Assembly (NCBI RefSeq): GCF_004521915.1
Contig: NZ_SDKD01000005.1
Location: 220,323 to 284,322 of the forward strand
Reading direction: 5' to 3'
Source: Brevibacillus migulae
Lineage (GTDB): Bacteria > Bacillota > Bacilli > Brevibacillales > Brevibacillaceae
Length of the DNA stretch: 64,000 bases
Of this stretch, positions 41,825 to 49,708 are shown piece by piece. Every line of letters starts with the position of its first letter. Within the stretch, counting starts at the first letter, position 1. The notes under the pieces are model-generated. The model saw nothing but the letters and a program-made list of their open reading frames with translations, searched no databases and was not told the origin of the DNA. Made by a program: the position numbers and the translations under genes.

Positions 41825-44740
41825 ATGAACAAATATTTTGCAAAACATGCCATGATGTTACGGATCATCGTCACATGCTTGCTGCTTTTTCAGGTGGTTG
41901 CTGCCACACCCGCCTTTGCAGAAGAAACAACAGAGGAAACCTTGCTTTCCCTCCATGTGGACAAGCTGTTGGCCGATCTGGAAAAGGATCCGAACGGCAA
42001 AGGATTGCTTGCTGGCATCCAGATTTACAATCTATCTTCCAATGAGCAGCTGTATGCGCACAATGAGCATACCCGGTTCGTGCCTGCTTCCAACATGAAA
42101 CTATTCACCATCGCTACTGCTTTGGATCGACTCGGCCCAGACTACCGGTATAAGACGGAAATCTATGTAGACGGTCCCATTTCCGAGGATGGCTCTTTGC
42201 AAGGAAATCTCATCTTGAAGGGATATGGCGACCCGTCTTTCACTTCGGAAGATTTAGAGGAGCTCGCAGAGGAGTTGATGGATAGAGGGATTCGTCACAT
42301 TCAAGGGAGCATCCTGGTGGACGAAAGCTATTTTGATGAGATGAGACTTGCACCCGGCTGGATGTGGGACGATGAGCCTTATGATTACAGCGCTCAAATC
42401 AGTGCATTGGGCTTGGATCGGAATATCGTTACCATTGAAATCAAGCCGGACAATCGAGTGGGTGAAGCACCAAACATCCAATTGATTCCCGAAAATTCTT
42501 ATCTGTCTGTCAGCAACTCGGCCACGACCGTCAGCGGAACTTCTAACAATACGCAGGTGAATCGCCCGCGTGCCAAAAACCTCATCACGGTGAAAGGAAC
42601 CATTGGCGAAAACGCGAAAACGGTGAAGGAAACGATCACGATGGAAGACCCTGCCCTTTACGTAGGTAATGTCTTTTCCCATTATTTGGCGGAAAATGGC
42701 ATCACCATCAATGACCCGCTGCAAATTCAAAAAACAACTGTCGATTCTGATGATCCTTTCCTTACCCACCATTCGGAGCCCCTCCGTGAATTGATTACCT
42801 ATGCGAATAAGGAAAGCGATAACTTTTACCTGGAAATGTTGTGCAAAACCTTGGGGGCGGTTGAAGGTCGCCAGGGAAGCTTTGAGGAAGGCGCAAAAGT
42901 GATTGCCGAATATCTGGAAGATGCAGGTATCGAAGGTTATCAGCAGGTCGATGGCTCTGGATTGTCTCGTCACGACCTGATCTCAGCTGCAGACATGGTA
43001 GCACTCCTCCGCTATGTTGAGTCTCAGGAATATTGGGACGAATTCGTGGATTCCCTGCCGATCGCCGGTGTCGATGGCACACTGGCGAATCGGATGAAAA
43101 ATACACCTGCAGCGAATAATCTAAAGGCCAAAACAGGCTCTATGTCCGGAGTCAATGCGCTTTCAGGAACCGTCACCGCTGAAAATGGCGATACCCTCCT
43201 CTTCTCGATCTTGACCAATGGCGTATACAAATCGGCTTCTGCACGGAAACTGCAGGATGACATCGGGGTCCTGCTGGCAAAATATCCCAACCTCTCTGAA
43301 CTGAACCTGGAAGAGCCAGCAGAAGAAGAGCCTGATCCGTTATCCGAAGTGCTGGACCCGATCTGGGAAGAGATTGAGGAGAAAGGCATGTTCGCTGGTA
43401 TCGCGGTACGTGCGATCAACCCGGATGGCGAGGATACCGTCCTTTATGAACGAAATGGCGACAAGCTGCTGACTCCGGCCTCCAATATGAAGCTGTTTAC
43501 GATGGCCACGGCTTTACGAGAGCTGGGAAATGATTATCGCTTTAAGACAGAGATCTACTTATCCGCTCCAATCAGACGGGGTGTCGTAGACGGAGATGTG
43601 ATCATAAAAGGGTATGGTGATCCAACGCTTCATACGGATGACCGTTCCAGTGTCATGGATGGCCCTGAGATGGAAGAATTGGTGAAGATCCTGGAGAAAA
43701 AAGGAGTCGAGCAGATCAATGGCAACATCATCGTAGACGACAGTTATTTTGACGACAATCGACTCCCGCTTGGCTGGACATGGGATAACGAGAGCTACGG
43801 CTACAGTGCCCAGGTCAGCGCGCTCTCGCTCAATCGCGGCTCTTTGCGCCTCTATTATTCTCCTGGCAATAAAGCCGGGGATCCGGTGGAATTGGAGCTA
43901 GTCCCTCAGACAGATTACGTTCAGATCATCAACGAAGCGCAAACGGTAGATCGCGACGACCGCAATACGCTATCCATCGAACGCCAACGCGGGAAAAATG
44001 TGATCATCGTAAAGGGCAACCTCCCGCGTGGAACGGATAAAGACTATGAACGCTTGTCCGTTGAAGAACCAGCGTTGTACACCGGTACTGTATTGAAGGA
44101 AACCCTGCTGAAAAAAGGCGTGAAGCTTGCCGAGACGAGTACGGTCATACAAGGCCAAGTCCCTCATGACAGCGACAAGATTGGGACCGTCTATTCCCAG
44201 AAGCTGTCGGAGATCGTGGAATACGGCCTGAAAAACAGCGACAATCACTTTACGGAGATGCTGCTGAAAACGCTCGGTGCCGTGAAGGGAGACGAAGGCA
44301 GCTCGGAAGCAGGTGTCTCTGTCGTCCAAAAAACGATGAAAGATCTGGATGTCAATACCGACTTCGACATGGTGGATGGTTCAGGGTTAACTCGGTATAA
44401 CATCGTCTCCGTCAACCACGTGACTTCATTGTTATCGGCATTATCCAAACAACCCAGAAAATTTGAGCTCTTTTATGACGCCCTGCCGATCGCAGGGAAA
44501 GATGGCACGTTAAAAGATCGGATGAAAAAGACCGAGGCCGAGGATAATGTACACGCCAAAACAGGCAGTCTCGCAGAAGTGAGCAGCCTGTCCGGCTATG
44601 TGACCACCAAAGATGGACAGGAATTGTGCTTCTCCATCCTGATGAATAACTACCCAGGTAAAGCAAAAGACATGACTGACCTACAAGATCAAATCGCGAT
44701 TGCTCTGGCTGAATTGGAGCTGGACGAATTGACTGAATAA
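41825..44740 (+). CDS. Tandem-duplicated S13-family D-alanyl-D-alanine carboxypeptidase/endopeptidase (PBP4/DacB type)
   Basis: 971-aa exported protein with two complete DacB units in one chain. After a signal peptide (to about residue 32, ...ATPAFA), unit 1 has the serine motif ASNMKLF (Ser89, Lys92), SDN at 331-333 and KTG at 436-438. An acidic linker (EEPAEEEPDP, about 495-510) leads to unit 2, with ASNMKLF (Ser553, Lys556), SDN 805-807 and KTG 912-914. All active-site residues are kept in both. PBP4 enzymes are normally about 450-500 aa with one unit. ATG 41825 has GGGAGGGG 9 nt upstream. It trims or cleaves peptidoglycan peptides outside the membrane. Confidence 0.93.
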   Translation: MNKYFAKHAMMLRIIVTCLLLFQVVAATPAFAEETTEETLLSLHVDKLLADLEKDPNGKGLLAGIQIYNLSSNEQLYAHNEHTRFVPASNMKLFTIATALDRLGPDYRYKTEIYVDGPISEDGSLQGNLILKGYGDPSFTSEDLEELAEELMDRGIRHIQGSILVDESYFDEMRLAPGWMWDDEPYDYSAQISALGLDRNIVTIEIKPDNRVGEAPNIQLIPENSYLSVSNSATTVSGTSNNTQVNRPRAKNLITVKGTIGENAKTVKETITMEDPALYVGNVFSHYLAENGITINDPLQIQKTTVDSDDPFLTHHSEPLRELITYANKESDNFYLEMLCKTLGAVEGRQGSFEEGAKVIAEYLEDAGIEGYQQVDGSGLSRHDLISAADMVALLRYVESQEYWDEFVDSLPIAGVDGTLANRMKNTPAANNLKAKTGSMSGVNALSGTVTAENGDTLLFSILTNGVYKSASARKLQDDIGVLLAKYPNLSELNLEEPAEEEPDPLSEVLDPIWEEIEEKGMFAGIAVRAINPDGEDTVLYERNGDKLLTPASNMKLFTMATALRELGNDYRFKTEIYLSAPIRRGVVDGDVIIKGYGDPTLHTDDRSSVMDGPEMEELVKILEKKGVEQINGNIIVDDSYFDDNRLPLGWTWDNESYGYSAQVSALSLNRGSLRLYYSPGNKAGDPVELELVPQTDYVQIINEAQTVDRDDRNTLSIERQRGKNVIIVKGNLPRGTDKDYERLSVEEPALYTGTVLKETLLKKGVKLAETSTVIQGQVPHDSDKIGTVYSQKLSEIVEYGLKNSDNHFTEMLLKTLGAVKGDEGSSEAGVSVVQKTMKDLDVNTDFDMVDGSGLTRYNIVSVNHVTSLLSALSKQPRKFELFYDALPIAGKDGTLKDRMKKTEAEDNVHAKTGSLAEVSSLSGYVTTKDGQELCFSILMNNYPGKAKDMTDLQDQIAIALAELELDELTE

Positions 44741-44754
44741 CATGTAAAATAGGC

Positions 44755-44807
44755 ATCCCTCGCCTACTCAGACGGGAATAATGGTTCCCTGTCTAAAGGC
44801 GAGGGAT
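44755..44807. terminator. Stable hairpin between convergent genes
   Basis: Arms ATCCCTCGCC and GGCGAGGGAT enclose a second stem (CAGACGGGAA / TTCCCTGTCT). It lies just after the S13 gene and partly within the 3' end of the amidohydrolase gene. The T tract is short. Confidence 0.6.
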
Positions 44808-46212
44808 ATGTTTTCACCATCGACTGTAGTGTTTCGCTGTCGAGCAGTTTACCGTCCGTTACGACTGCCGCTATCGAACGCGAATGGCTGATATCCTCCA
44901 GAGGGTTTTCATCCAGGAGCACCAGATCAGCCCATTTTCCCACTTCAATGCTACCGGCATGGTCATCTACTCCCAAAAATTTGGCAGGTGTGATAGTGGC
45001 TGCTTGCAGCGCTTCCAAAGGACTCAAGCCGGCTTCAACGAGAAGCTCCAGTTCATCATGCAAACTAAATCCGAACACACTGGGAATCGGCTCCTTGTCC
45101 GACCAGAGTGTGTCGGTACCCGCCATAATCGGAACGCCTCGCTCCTTCATTTCCGTAATAAGCTGTGGATACAGCTCATATAGACGTCCAATGACAGATC
45201 GCGACATCTCCAGCCCCGCTTTATTCTTTTCCTGGTAATCGATCCACATCTTTTGAACTTCAGTGGGAGCGTATTGTGTGCGAGATGCGTCCATATCCGC
45301 TAGCAAATTGTGAAAGGTAGCCAAGGTCGGTACGATATAGGTTTGATTTTTGGCAAAGGTTTCAAAAAGTGCGTGAGCCTTCTCGGTATCGAAGGATTGT
45401 GCAGCTGCGAGATCAACGGCAAAGATGTACGGTATATGGTTGGCATACTGTGCCCGAATCTCCTCCTCTTGTCGGGAAGAAGCAATCAGGATCCCATAAA
45501 AATGTTCGATGCTTTTCTGTCCCAAATCCGATGCTTCCATGGCGCTTACCGCAAACGGAACATGCCCTGCAAACGTCAATCCCTGCTTTTGCGCTTCGTC
45601 CGCAATGGCCAGATACAGGCTGCGCGGCAAATACGTGTACACTTTTACAAAGTTGACCCCGACTTCCTTTAACTCTCTTACCTTTGCTCTTGCCTCCTCT
45701 TCCGTTTTCAAGTTCACCTGCATCAATGATCCATCGCCCATCGTTTTCGCCCCGTCCAGAGCTGGTCCGGAAAAGAAGAGACGAGGCGCTAATGTTCCAG
45801 CATCGATCGTTTTCCGCCATTCATCCAATTGGCTCAAGCTGGCGCCCATGTCACGCACGCCGGTTACACCATTGGCCAACAGATACGGAAACGCGTTTTC
45901 TTGGTCATCGAGCAAATGAACGTGCATATCCCAGAGGCCGGGTATCAGATATTTGCCTGTGCCATTGTAAATGAGAGCTTCTGGGGGAATGCTTATTTCG
46001 CTCGATGGCTCTACTTGTACGATTTCGTTTTCTTCTATAACTACTGTCTTATCCGGTTGCAATTTGCCCTCTTTTACATCGACAATGGTGACATGAGTAA
46101 TCGCATAGGGTTTCTCTTTGTCTGTTTCAGCTTCTGAAGCTGCTGAAGCGCTTCCTATCATGCTGGTAAGCAAGCATATAAAGAAAAGCAGTTGCGAAAC
46201 GTGCTTTTTCAT
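44764..46212 (-). CDS. Secreted amidohydrolase (prolidase/imidazolonepropionase-like)
   Basis: 482-aa exported protein: signal peptide of about 24 residues (MKKHVSQLLFFICLLTSMIG...), then an amidohydrolase barrel with IPGLWDMHVHLLDD, FVKVYTYLPR (carbamylated Lys), FAGHVPF, SIEHFYG and MAGTDTLW. The composite beta-domain end reads GSIEVGKWADLVLLDENPLEDI. Related proteins act as Xaa-Pro dipeptidases or cyclic imide/amide hydrolases; the substrate cannot be told. GAGGAGG precedes the ATG. Convergent with the S13 peptidase gene, so not co-transcribed with it. Confidence 0.85.
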   Translation of the reverse strand: MKKHVSQLLFFICLLTSMIGSASAASEAETDKEKPYAITHVTIVDVKEGKLQPDKTVVIEENEIVQVEPSSEISIPPEALIYNGTGKYLIPGLWDMHVHLLDDQENAFPYLLANGVTGVRDMGASLSQLDEWRKTIDAGTLAPRLFFSGPALDGAKTMGDGSLMQVNLKTEEEARAKVRELKEVGVNFVKVYTYLPRSLYLAIADEAQKQGLTFAGHVPFAVSAMEASDLGQKSIEHFYGILIASSRQEEEIRAQYANHIPYIFAVDLAAAQSFDTEKAHALFETFAKNQTYIVPTLATFHNLLADMDASRTQYAPTEVQKMWIDYQEKNKAGLEMSRSVIGRLYELYPQLITEMKERGVPIMAGTDTLWSDKEPIPSVFGFSLHDELELLVEAGLSPLEALQAATITPAKFLGVDDHAGSIEVGKWADLVLLDENPLEDISHSRSIAAVVTDGKLLDSETLQSMVKTYPSPLDREPLFPSE

Positions 46213-46328
46213 CGATTCCTCCTCGATCTGTATGTTTTTCTCAGAAGATTGACAAATATACTGACTCTCCTTTTTCCCGTGTCCTTCACTACTTCATAGG
46301 AATCGGTTATACTGCCCGTGAAAAGTAT

Positions 46329-46340
46329 ATGATTAATCAT
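46329..46340. promoter_or_regulatory. Palindrome in the amidohydrolase upstream region
   Basis: Perfect 12-bp palindrome ATGATTAATCAT, about 117 bp before the amidohydrolase start; possible operator. The rest of 46213-46500 is AT-rich without recognised genes. Confidence 0.35.
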
Positions 46341-46560
46341 AGTCAAACCTTGATAGAATGGAAAGGGCTTTAACTCGTTCCCGGATGCTCGCTTCGCAAA
46401 AGGATATAACTGTTTCGCGCCAAGTTTGATTTTAATAGCAGCATTTTACACATCCAGAGAGCTCGAAAAAATGTTAGCTGCTCAGATTTTAGAAATGCTT
46501 TTCTATGAACATCGTGATAACATTGTTATATGGACAAGTTAATTTATATTTAACTCTTCA

Positions 46561-46566
46561 TATAAT
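46561..46566 (+). promoter_or_regulatory. -10 element of the candidate small RNA
   Basis: Consensus TATAAT, 7 nt before the predicted RNA start; no good -35 hexamer is present. Confidence 0.4.
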
Positions 46567-46572
46567 AAAAAT

Positions 46573-46703
46573 GGACCACAGGTGTTCCCGCACCTATGGT
46601 CGTGTACATTGCTTTCCCCTCAAGGGGACTGCTCAATCGAAGATGCATTGAAAAAAGTAGATCACCTAGCTGCCAAGCTCATAGGTGATCTACTTTTTTT
46701 GTG
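46573..46703 (+). ncRNA. Candidate orphan small RNA with three hairpins
   Basis: About 130 nt. Hairpin 1: GACCACAGGTG / CACCTATGGTC (46574-46601, one mismatch). Hairpin 2: CCCCT-CA-AGGGG (46616-46627). Hairpin 3: perfect 18-bp arms AAAAAAGTAGATCACCTA / TAGGTGATCTACTTTTTT (46651-46699) ending in a T run, a strong intrinsic terminator. No plus-strand gene follows for kilobases, and the minus gene downstream has its own terminator, so this is a self-contained unit. The small frame across it (GTG 46582 to 46845) lacks coding features. Confidence 0.5.
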
Positions 46704-46799
46704 GAACGAGAGTATCGCGGCAATCAGCAAGCCGCAAGAAATCATTAGCGAAATCGTTTCATATAAGTGGAAAAGAAATTTTATCAATTCTAATCTACT

Positions 46800-46826
46800 A
46801 AAAAAAGCATGCCTCGAAAGACATGC
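46800..46826 (-). terminator. Terminator of atoE
   Basis: Minus-strand arms GCATGTCT and AGGCATGC around a TTCG tetraloop, followed by T7, 16 nt past the atoE stop. Confidence 0.85.
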
Positions 46827-46841
46827 CCCTTATTACAAAGA

Positions 46842-48167
46842 TTAAAGGAAAAGAGCTCCGATGGAGAAAAGAACGCCTGTCACGATCAGCGTAAGAACAC
46901 AATAGCCCATGATATCCTTGGCTTTCAATCCGGCAATCGCCAGCACAGGGATCGCCCAGAATGGCTGAACCATATTCGTCCATTCACCCCACGCTACCCC
47001 CATGACCACCTTCGGAATGTCTGCCCCCAGCTGTACAGCGGCTTCCACCATAATCGGACCTTGCACGGCCCACTGCGCTCCGCCGGATGGGATGAAGATA
47101 TTCAGAAAGCCTGCGCTGATAAACGCCCAGAACGGTAATGTATCCGCTGTGGAAATCGCGGTGAACCATTGCGAAATAATGACCGCCAGTCCCGATTTCT
47201 CCATCAGCGCGATGATTCCGCCATAGAACGGGAACTGCAGCACAATCGCACCCAGTGATTTTCCGCCCTCCATAATATTGTTGACGTATTCGATGGGCGA
47301 TCTGCTCAGCAAAAGTCCTGCGATCAAGAACGTCGTATTAACGATGTTGATATCCAGGGTTCCTCCCTTTCCGAAATAACGGAAAAGAAAGATCGCACCT
47401 GCCACACCGATGATGAGATTGAGGACTCGCAGCTGTTCAACCTTGCTTGCCCAAGACTGAGGAGCCGGCTGGATCGCTACTTCCAGTGTGGCAGCTTCTT
47501 CGTTTTCCAGCAGAGATTGATCGATGCTCCGCACATCTTTGTCTTTGGGTGCCATGGCGATCATGAGAATCGGCAGCGCGATGACGATCAGTGCAGCTGT
47601 GATCAAGTTAAACGGGGTAAGCAGTGTGTCGCTGATCGGAATGACGCCAATGGTCTTCTCGAGCGGATGCCCCTTCGTCGCCACCAATAACGCCGCGCTG
47701 CTCGTATAACCCATGGTCCAGATGACGAACCCCGAATAAGCCGCAGCCACAAGAAGCGGATAATGAACATTTTTGATCCGCTTTGCCATCTGCTGGGCGA
47801 TGACCGCTCCCACCACAAGCCCAACACCCCAGGAAAGCAGGTTGGCCAGCGATGAAATCAGTACTGTAAACGCGTAAGCCGCTCGCGGGGTATTGACTAC
47901 CGAACAGAGTCGATTCAGTGCATTTGTCACGGCAGGCGTCTTGACCAGCGCTGCACCTGTGACCAGTACGAGACAGATCTGCATAGTGAAGGCGAGAATC
48001 CCCCACAATCCGCCGGACCAATAATCAATGAGGTCGAGCGGTGAGCTCGGAGTCATGAACAGGGCAGCGGCATAGACTACAAATGTCAGAATGACAGCGA
48101 ATAAAAATGGATCAGGCAAATAACGTTCCATCACTCTTACGAAAAAATTAGCGGTACTGCGAATCAT
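46842..48167 (-). CDS. atoE: Short-chain fatty acid transporter (AtoE family)
   Basis: 441-aa membrane protein with about 12 helices. AtoE signatures: MERYLPDPFLFAVILTFVVYAAAL, YWSGGLWGILAFTMQICLVLVTG, NLLSWGVGLVVGAV, SGGAQWAVQGPIMVEAAVQLG and the C-terminal GEWTNMVQPFWAIPVLAIAGL. It probably imports butyrate or similar acids. ATG 48167 has GGGAGG 8 nt upstream. A perfect sigma-54 promoter and a CcpA site lie upstream, and the adjacent AtoC/AtoS-like genes encode the likely activator system. Confidence 0.92.
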   Translation of the reverse strand: MIRSTANFFVRVMERYLPDPFLFAVILTFVVYAAALFMTPSSPLDLIDYWSGGLWGILAFTMQICLVLVTGAALVKTPAVTNALNRLCSVVNTPRAAYAFTVLISSLANLLSWGVGLVVGAVIAQQMAKRIKNVHYPLLVAAAYSGFVIWTMGYTSSAALLVATKGHPLEKTIGVIPISDTLLTPFNLITAALIVIALPILMIAMAPKDKDVRSIDQSLLENEEAATLEVAIQPAPQSWASKVEQLRVLNLIIGVAGAIFLFRYFGKGGTLDINIVNTTFLIAGLLLSRSPIEYVNNIMEGGKSLGAIVLQFPFYGGIIALMEKSGLAVIISQWFTAISTADTLPFWAFISAGFLNIFIPSGGAQWAVQGPIMVEAAVQLGADIPKVVMGVAWGEWTNMVQPFWAIPVLAIAGLKAKDIMGYCVLTLIVTGVLFSIGALFL

Positions 48168-48194
48168 GAAGTAACCTCCCTTTAATGTCAAAAT

Positions 48195-48208
48195 GGTAAG
48201 CGCTTACA
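48195..48208 (-). promoter_or_regulatory. cre site between the atoE promoter and start codon
   Basis: Minus strand TGTAAGCGCTTACC, containing the perfect palindrome GTAAGCGCTTAC. It lies downstream of the transcription start, so CcpA would act as a roadblock. Confidence 0.8.
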
Positions 48209-48250
48209 ATAAAGGTATTTATGAATCGCGCCTTTCCATGGGAGTAATGT

Positions 48251-48266
48251 TGCAAATCTCGTGCCA
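48251..48266 (-). promoter_or_regulatory. Sigma-54 (-24/-12) promoter of atoE
   Basis: Minus strand TGGCAC-GAGAT-TTGCA, a perfect RpoN consensus. It abuts the terminator of the atoC-like gene, whose product carries the sigma-54-contacting GAFTGA loop. Confidence 0.9.
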
Positions 48267-48267
48267 T

Positions 48268-48294
48268 TAAAAAACACCTTCAAAATGAAGGCGT
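48268..48294 (-). terminator. Terminator of the atoS-atoC-like operon
   Basis: Minus-strand arms ACGCCTTC and GAAGGTGT (one G-U pair) followed by T6, 52 nt past the regulator stop. Confidence 0.75.
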
Positions 48295-48328
48295 TTTCGT
48301 GTTATGTGCGCATATCATTGACTACTTT

Positions 48329-48356
48329 TTGCACAGTACGTGCCCTTTATTGCACA
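48329..48356. promoter_or_regulatory. Candidate AtoC-type activator site (TTGCACA direct repeats)
   Basis: TTGCACA at 48329-48335 and again at 48350-48356, 21 bp apart (two helical turns), 65-95 bp upstream of the atoE -24 element and overlapping the 3' end of the regulator gene. Confidence 0.4.
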
Positions 48357-49708
48357 CCGTATTCTTCGATCTTGTACAACAAAGCTCGCCGTGACATTTC
48401 CAAGCGATTGGCGGCCTGCAGCTTGTTTCCTTTCGTCTCCTGCAAGGTCCGGATGATGACTTCCCGTTCCACTTCCCGGAGGATTTCTTTCATCGTTTTT
48501 CCTTTATACGGATCGTTCTGTCTGAACCCCTCTTCCTTTCGCTCCGCCGGCAGATCGATATGCTCGGGCAGCAGTGCCGGACCGTTTGCGATCACCAGAG
48601 CCCGTTCGATACAATTTTCCAGCTGTCGTACATTACCTGGCCAATCATAAGCGACAAGCTTTTCGATCGCCTGCTTGGAAACGTAGCTGAGCTTTTTCCC
48701 AGTCTCTTCCCCAAACTTGGCTATAAAGTAGTGCAGCAGCATCGGAATGTCATCTTTACGCTCCCGCAGAGGCGGTACCTGAATGGGGACGACGTTCAAC
48801 CGGTAAAACAGATCTTCCCGAAACAGATTCTGTTTGATCCGTTCTTGCAGGTCTTGATTGGTCGCTGCGATCACACGGACATCGATCGGGATCGCTTCAA
48901 GTCCGCCGACTCGGGTAATGCTCCTTTCTTGCAGCACCCGCAGCAGCTTTACCTGCAGAGGCAGGCTCAGTTCCCCCACTTCATCCAAAAAGATCGTGCT
49001 CTGGTCGGCGATTTCGAATAGCCCCAGTTTTCGTTCATTGGCTCCTGTAAAAGCCCCCCGTTCATAACCAAACAGTTCGCTTTCCAGCAAATTTTCCGGG
49101 ATCGCCCCGCAATTTACGGAAATCATGGTCTTTTTGCATCGCGGGCTGTTGGCGTGAATCGCTTTTGCGATCAATTCTTTTCCGGTTCCGCTTTCTCCCT
49201 GAATGAGCACGGTTGCTTTCGACATGCTTACTTTTCCGACTAGCTTATACACCTCCTGCATGGGCGCGCTTAATCCGACCATATGATTCATCGCGTAGAC
49301 ATCCGGATTTGTCTCCAGCCACTCTTCCTGCTGTGTCATCGGCATGCGGCTGTCCAACGCTTTTTTGATGACTTGCTTCACTTGCATGAGATCGAATGGT
49401 TTCTGCACATAATCAAAAGCGCCCAGCTTCATCGCTTCCATGACCTCATGAGCGGATCCGTAGGCAGTCATCATGATGATGGCCGGCGAAGCTGCATGCA
49501 GCGGCTGCATCCGACGCAGCGTTTCCATCCCGTCCATTTCCGGCATCCGCAAGTCAACCAGCATCACATCCGGATGGTGGCGTGCCGCCATTTCCAAAGC
49601 AGCACGTCCATCCGTTGCCTCCAACGTATCATAACCGGCTTTACGCAAGGTGGTGGTTAACGCTTTGCGGACATTGGCTTCATCATCCACAATCAGCACA
49701 CGCTGCAT
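48347..49708 (-). CDS. atoC: NtrC-family sigma-54-dependent response regulator (AtoC-like)
   Basis: 453 aa. Receiver domain with phosphoacceptor D52 (MLVDLRMPEMDG), AAA+ domain with Walker A GESGTGKE (171-178), GAFTGA loop (218-223, needed to engage sigma-54) and FLDEVGELSL Walker B, then a Fis-type HTH (NKLQAANRLEMSRRALLYKI) at the C-terminus. It overlaps the sensor gene by 26 nt. The neighbouring perfect -24/-12 promoter of atoE is the natural target. The name is by analogy with E. coli AtoC. Confidence 0.9.
   Translation of the reverse strand: MQRVLIVDDEANVRKALTTTLRKAGYDTLEATDGRAALEMAARHHPDVMLVDLRMPEMDGMETLRRMQPLHAASPAIIMMTAYGSAHEVMEAMKLGAFDYVQKPFDLMQVKQVIKKALDSRMPMTQQEEWLETNPDVYAMNHMVGLSAPMQEVYKLVGKVSMSKATVLIQGESGTGKELIAKAIHANSPRCKKTMISVNCGAIPENLLESELFGYERGAFTGANERKLGLFEIADQSTIFLDEVGELSLPLQVKLLRVLQERSITRVGGLEAIPIDVRVIAATNQDLQERIKQNLFREDLFYRLNVVPIQVPPLRERKDDIPMLLHYFIAKFGEETGKKLSYVSKQAIEKLVAYDWPGNVRQLENCIERALVIANGPALLPEHIDLPAERKEEGFRQNDPYKGKTMKEILREVEREVIIRTLQETKGNKLQAANRLEMSRRALLYKIEEYGVQ

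Noticed and set aside
41795..44740. Assembly artefact producing the double S13 protein
   Set aside because: The two halves differ throughout at nucleotide level and are joined by a plausible acidic linker, unlike an assembly duplication.
46582..46845. 87-codon plus-strand reading frame in the 46.5 kb gap
   Set aside because: It starts at GTG inside hairpin 1, runs through the terminator stem and overlaps the atoE terminator; no ribosome binding site and no family resemblance.
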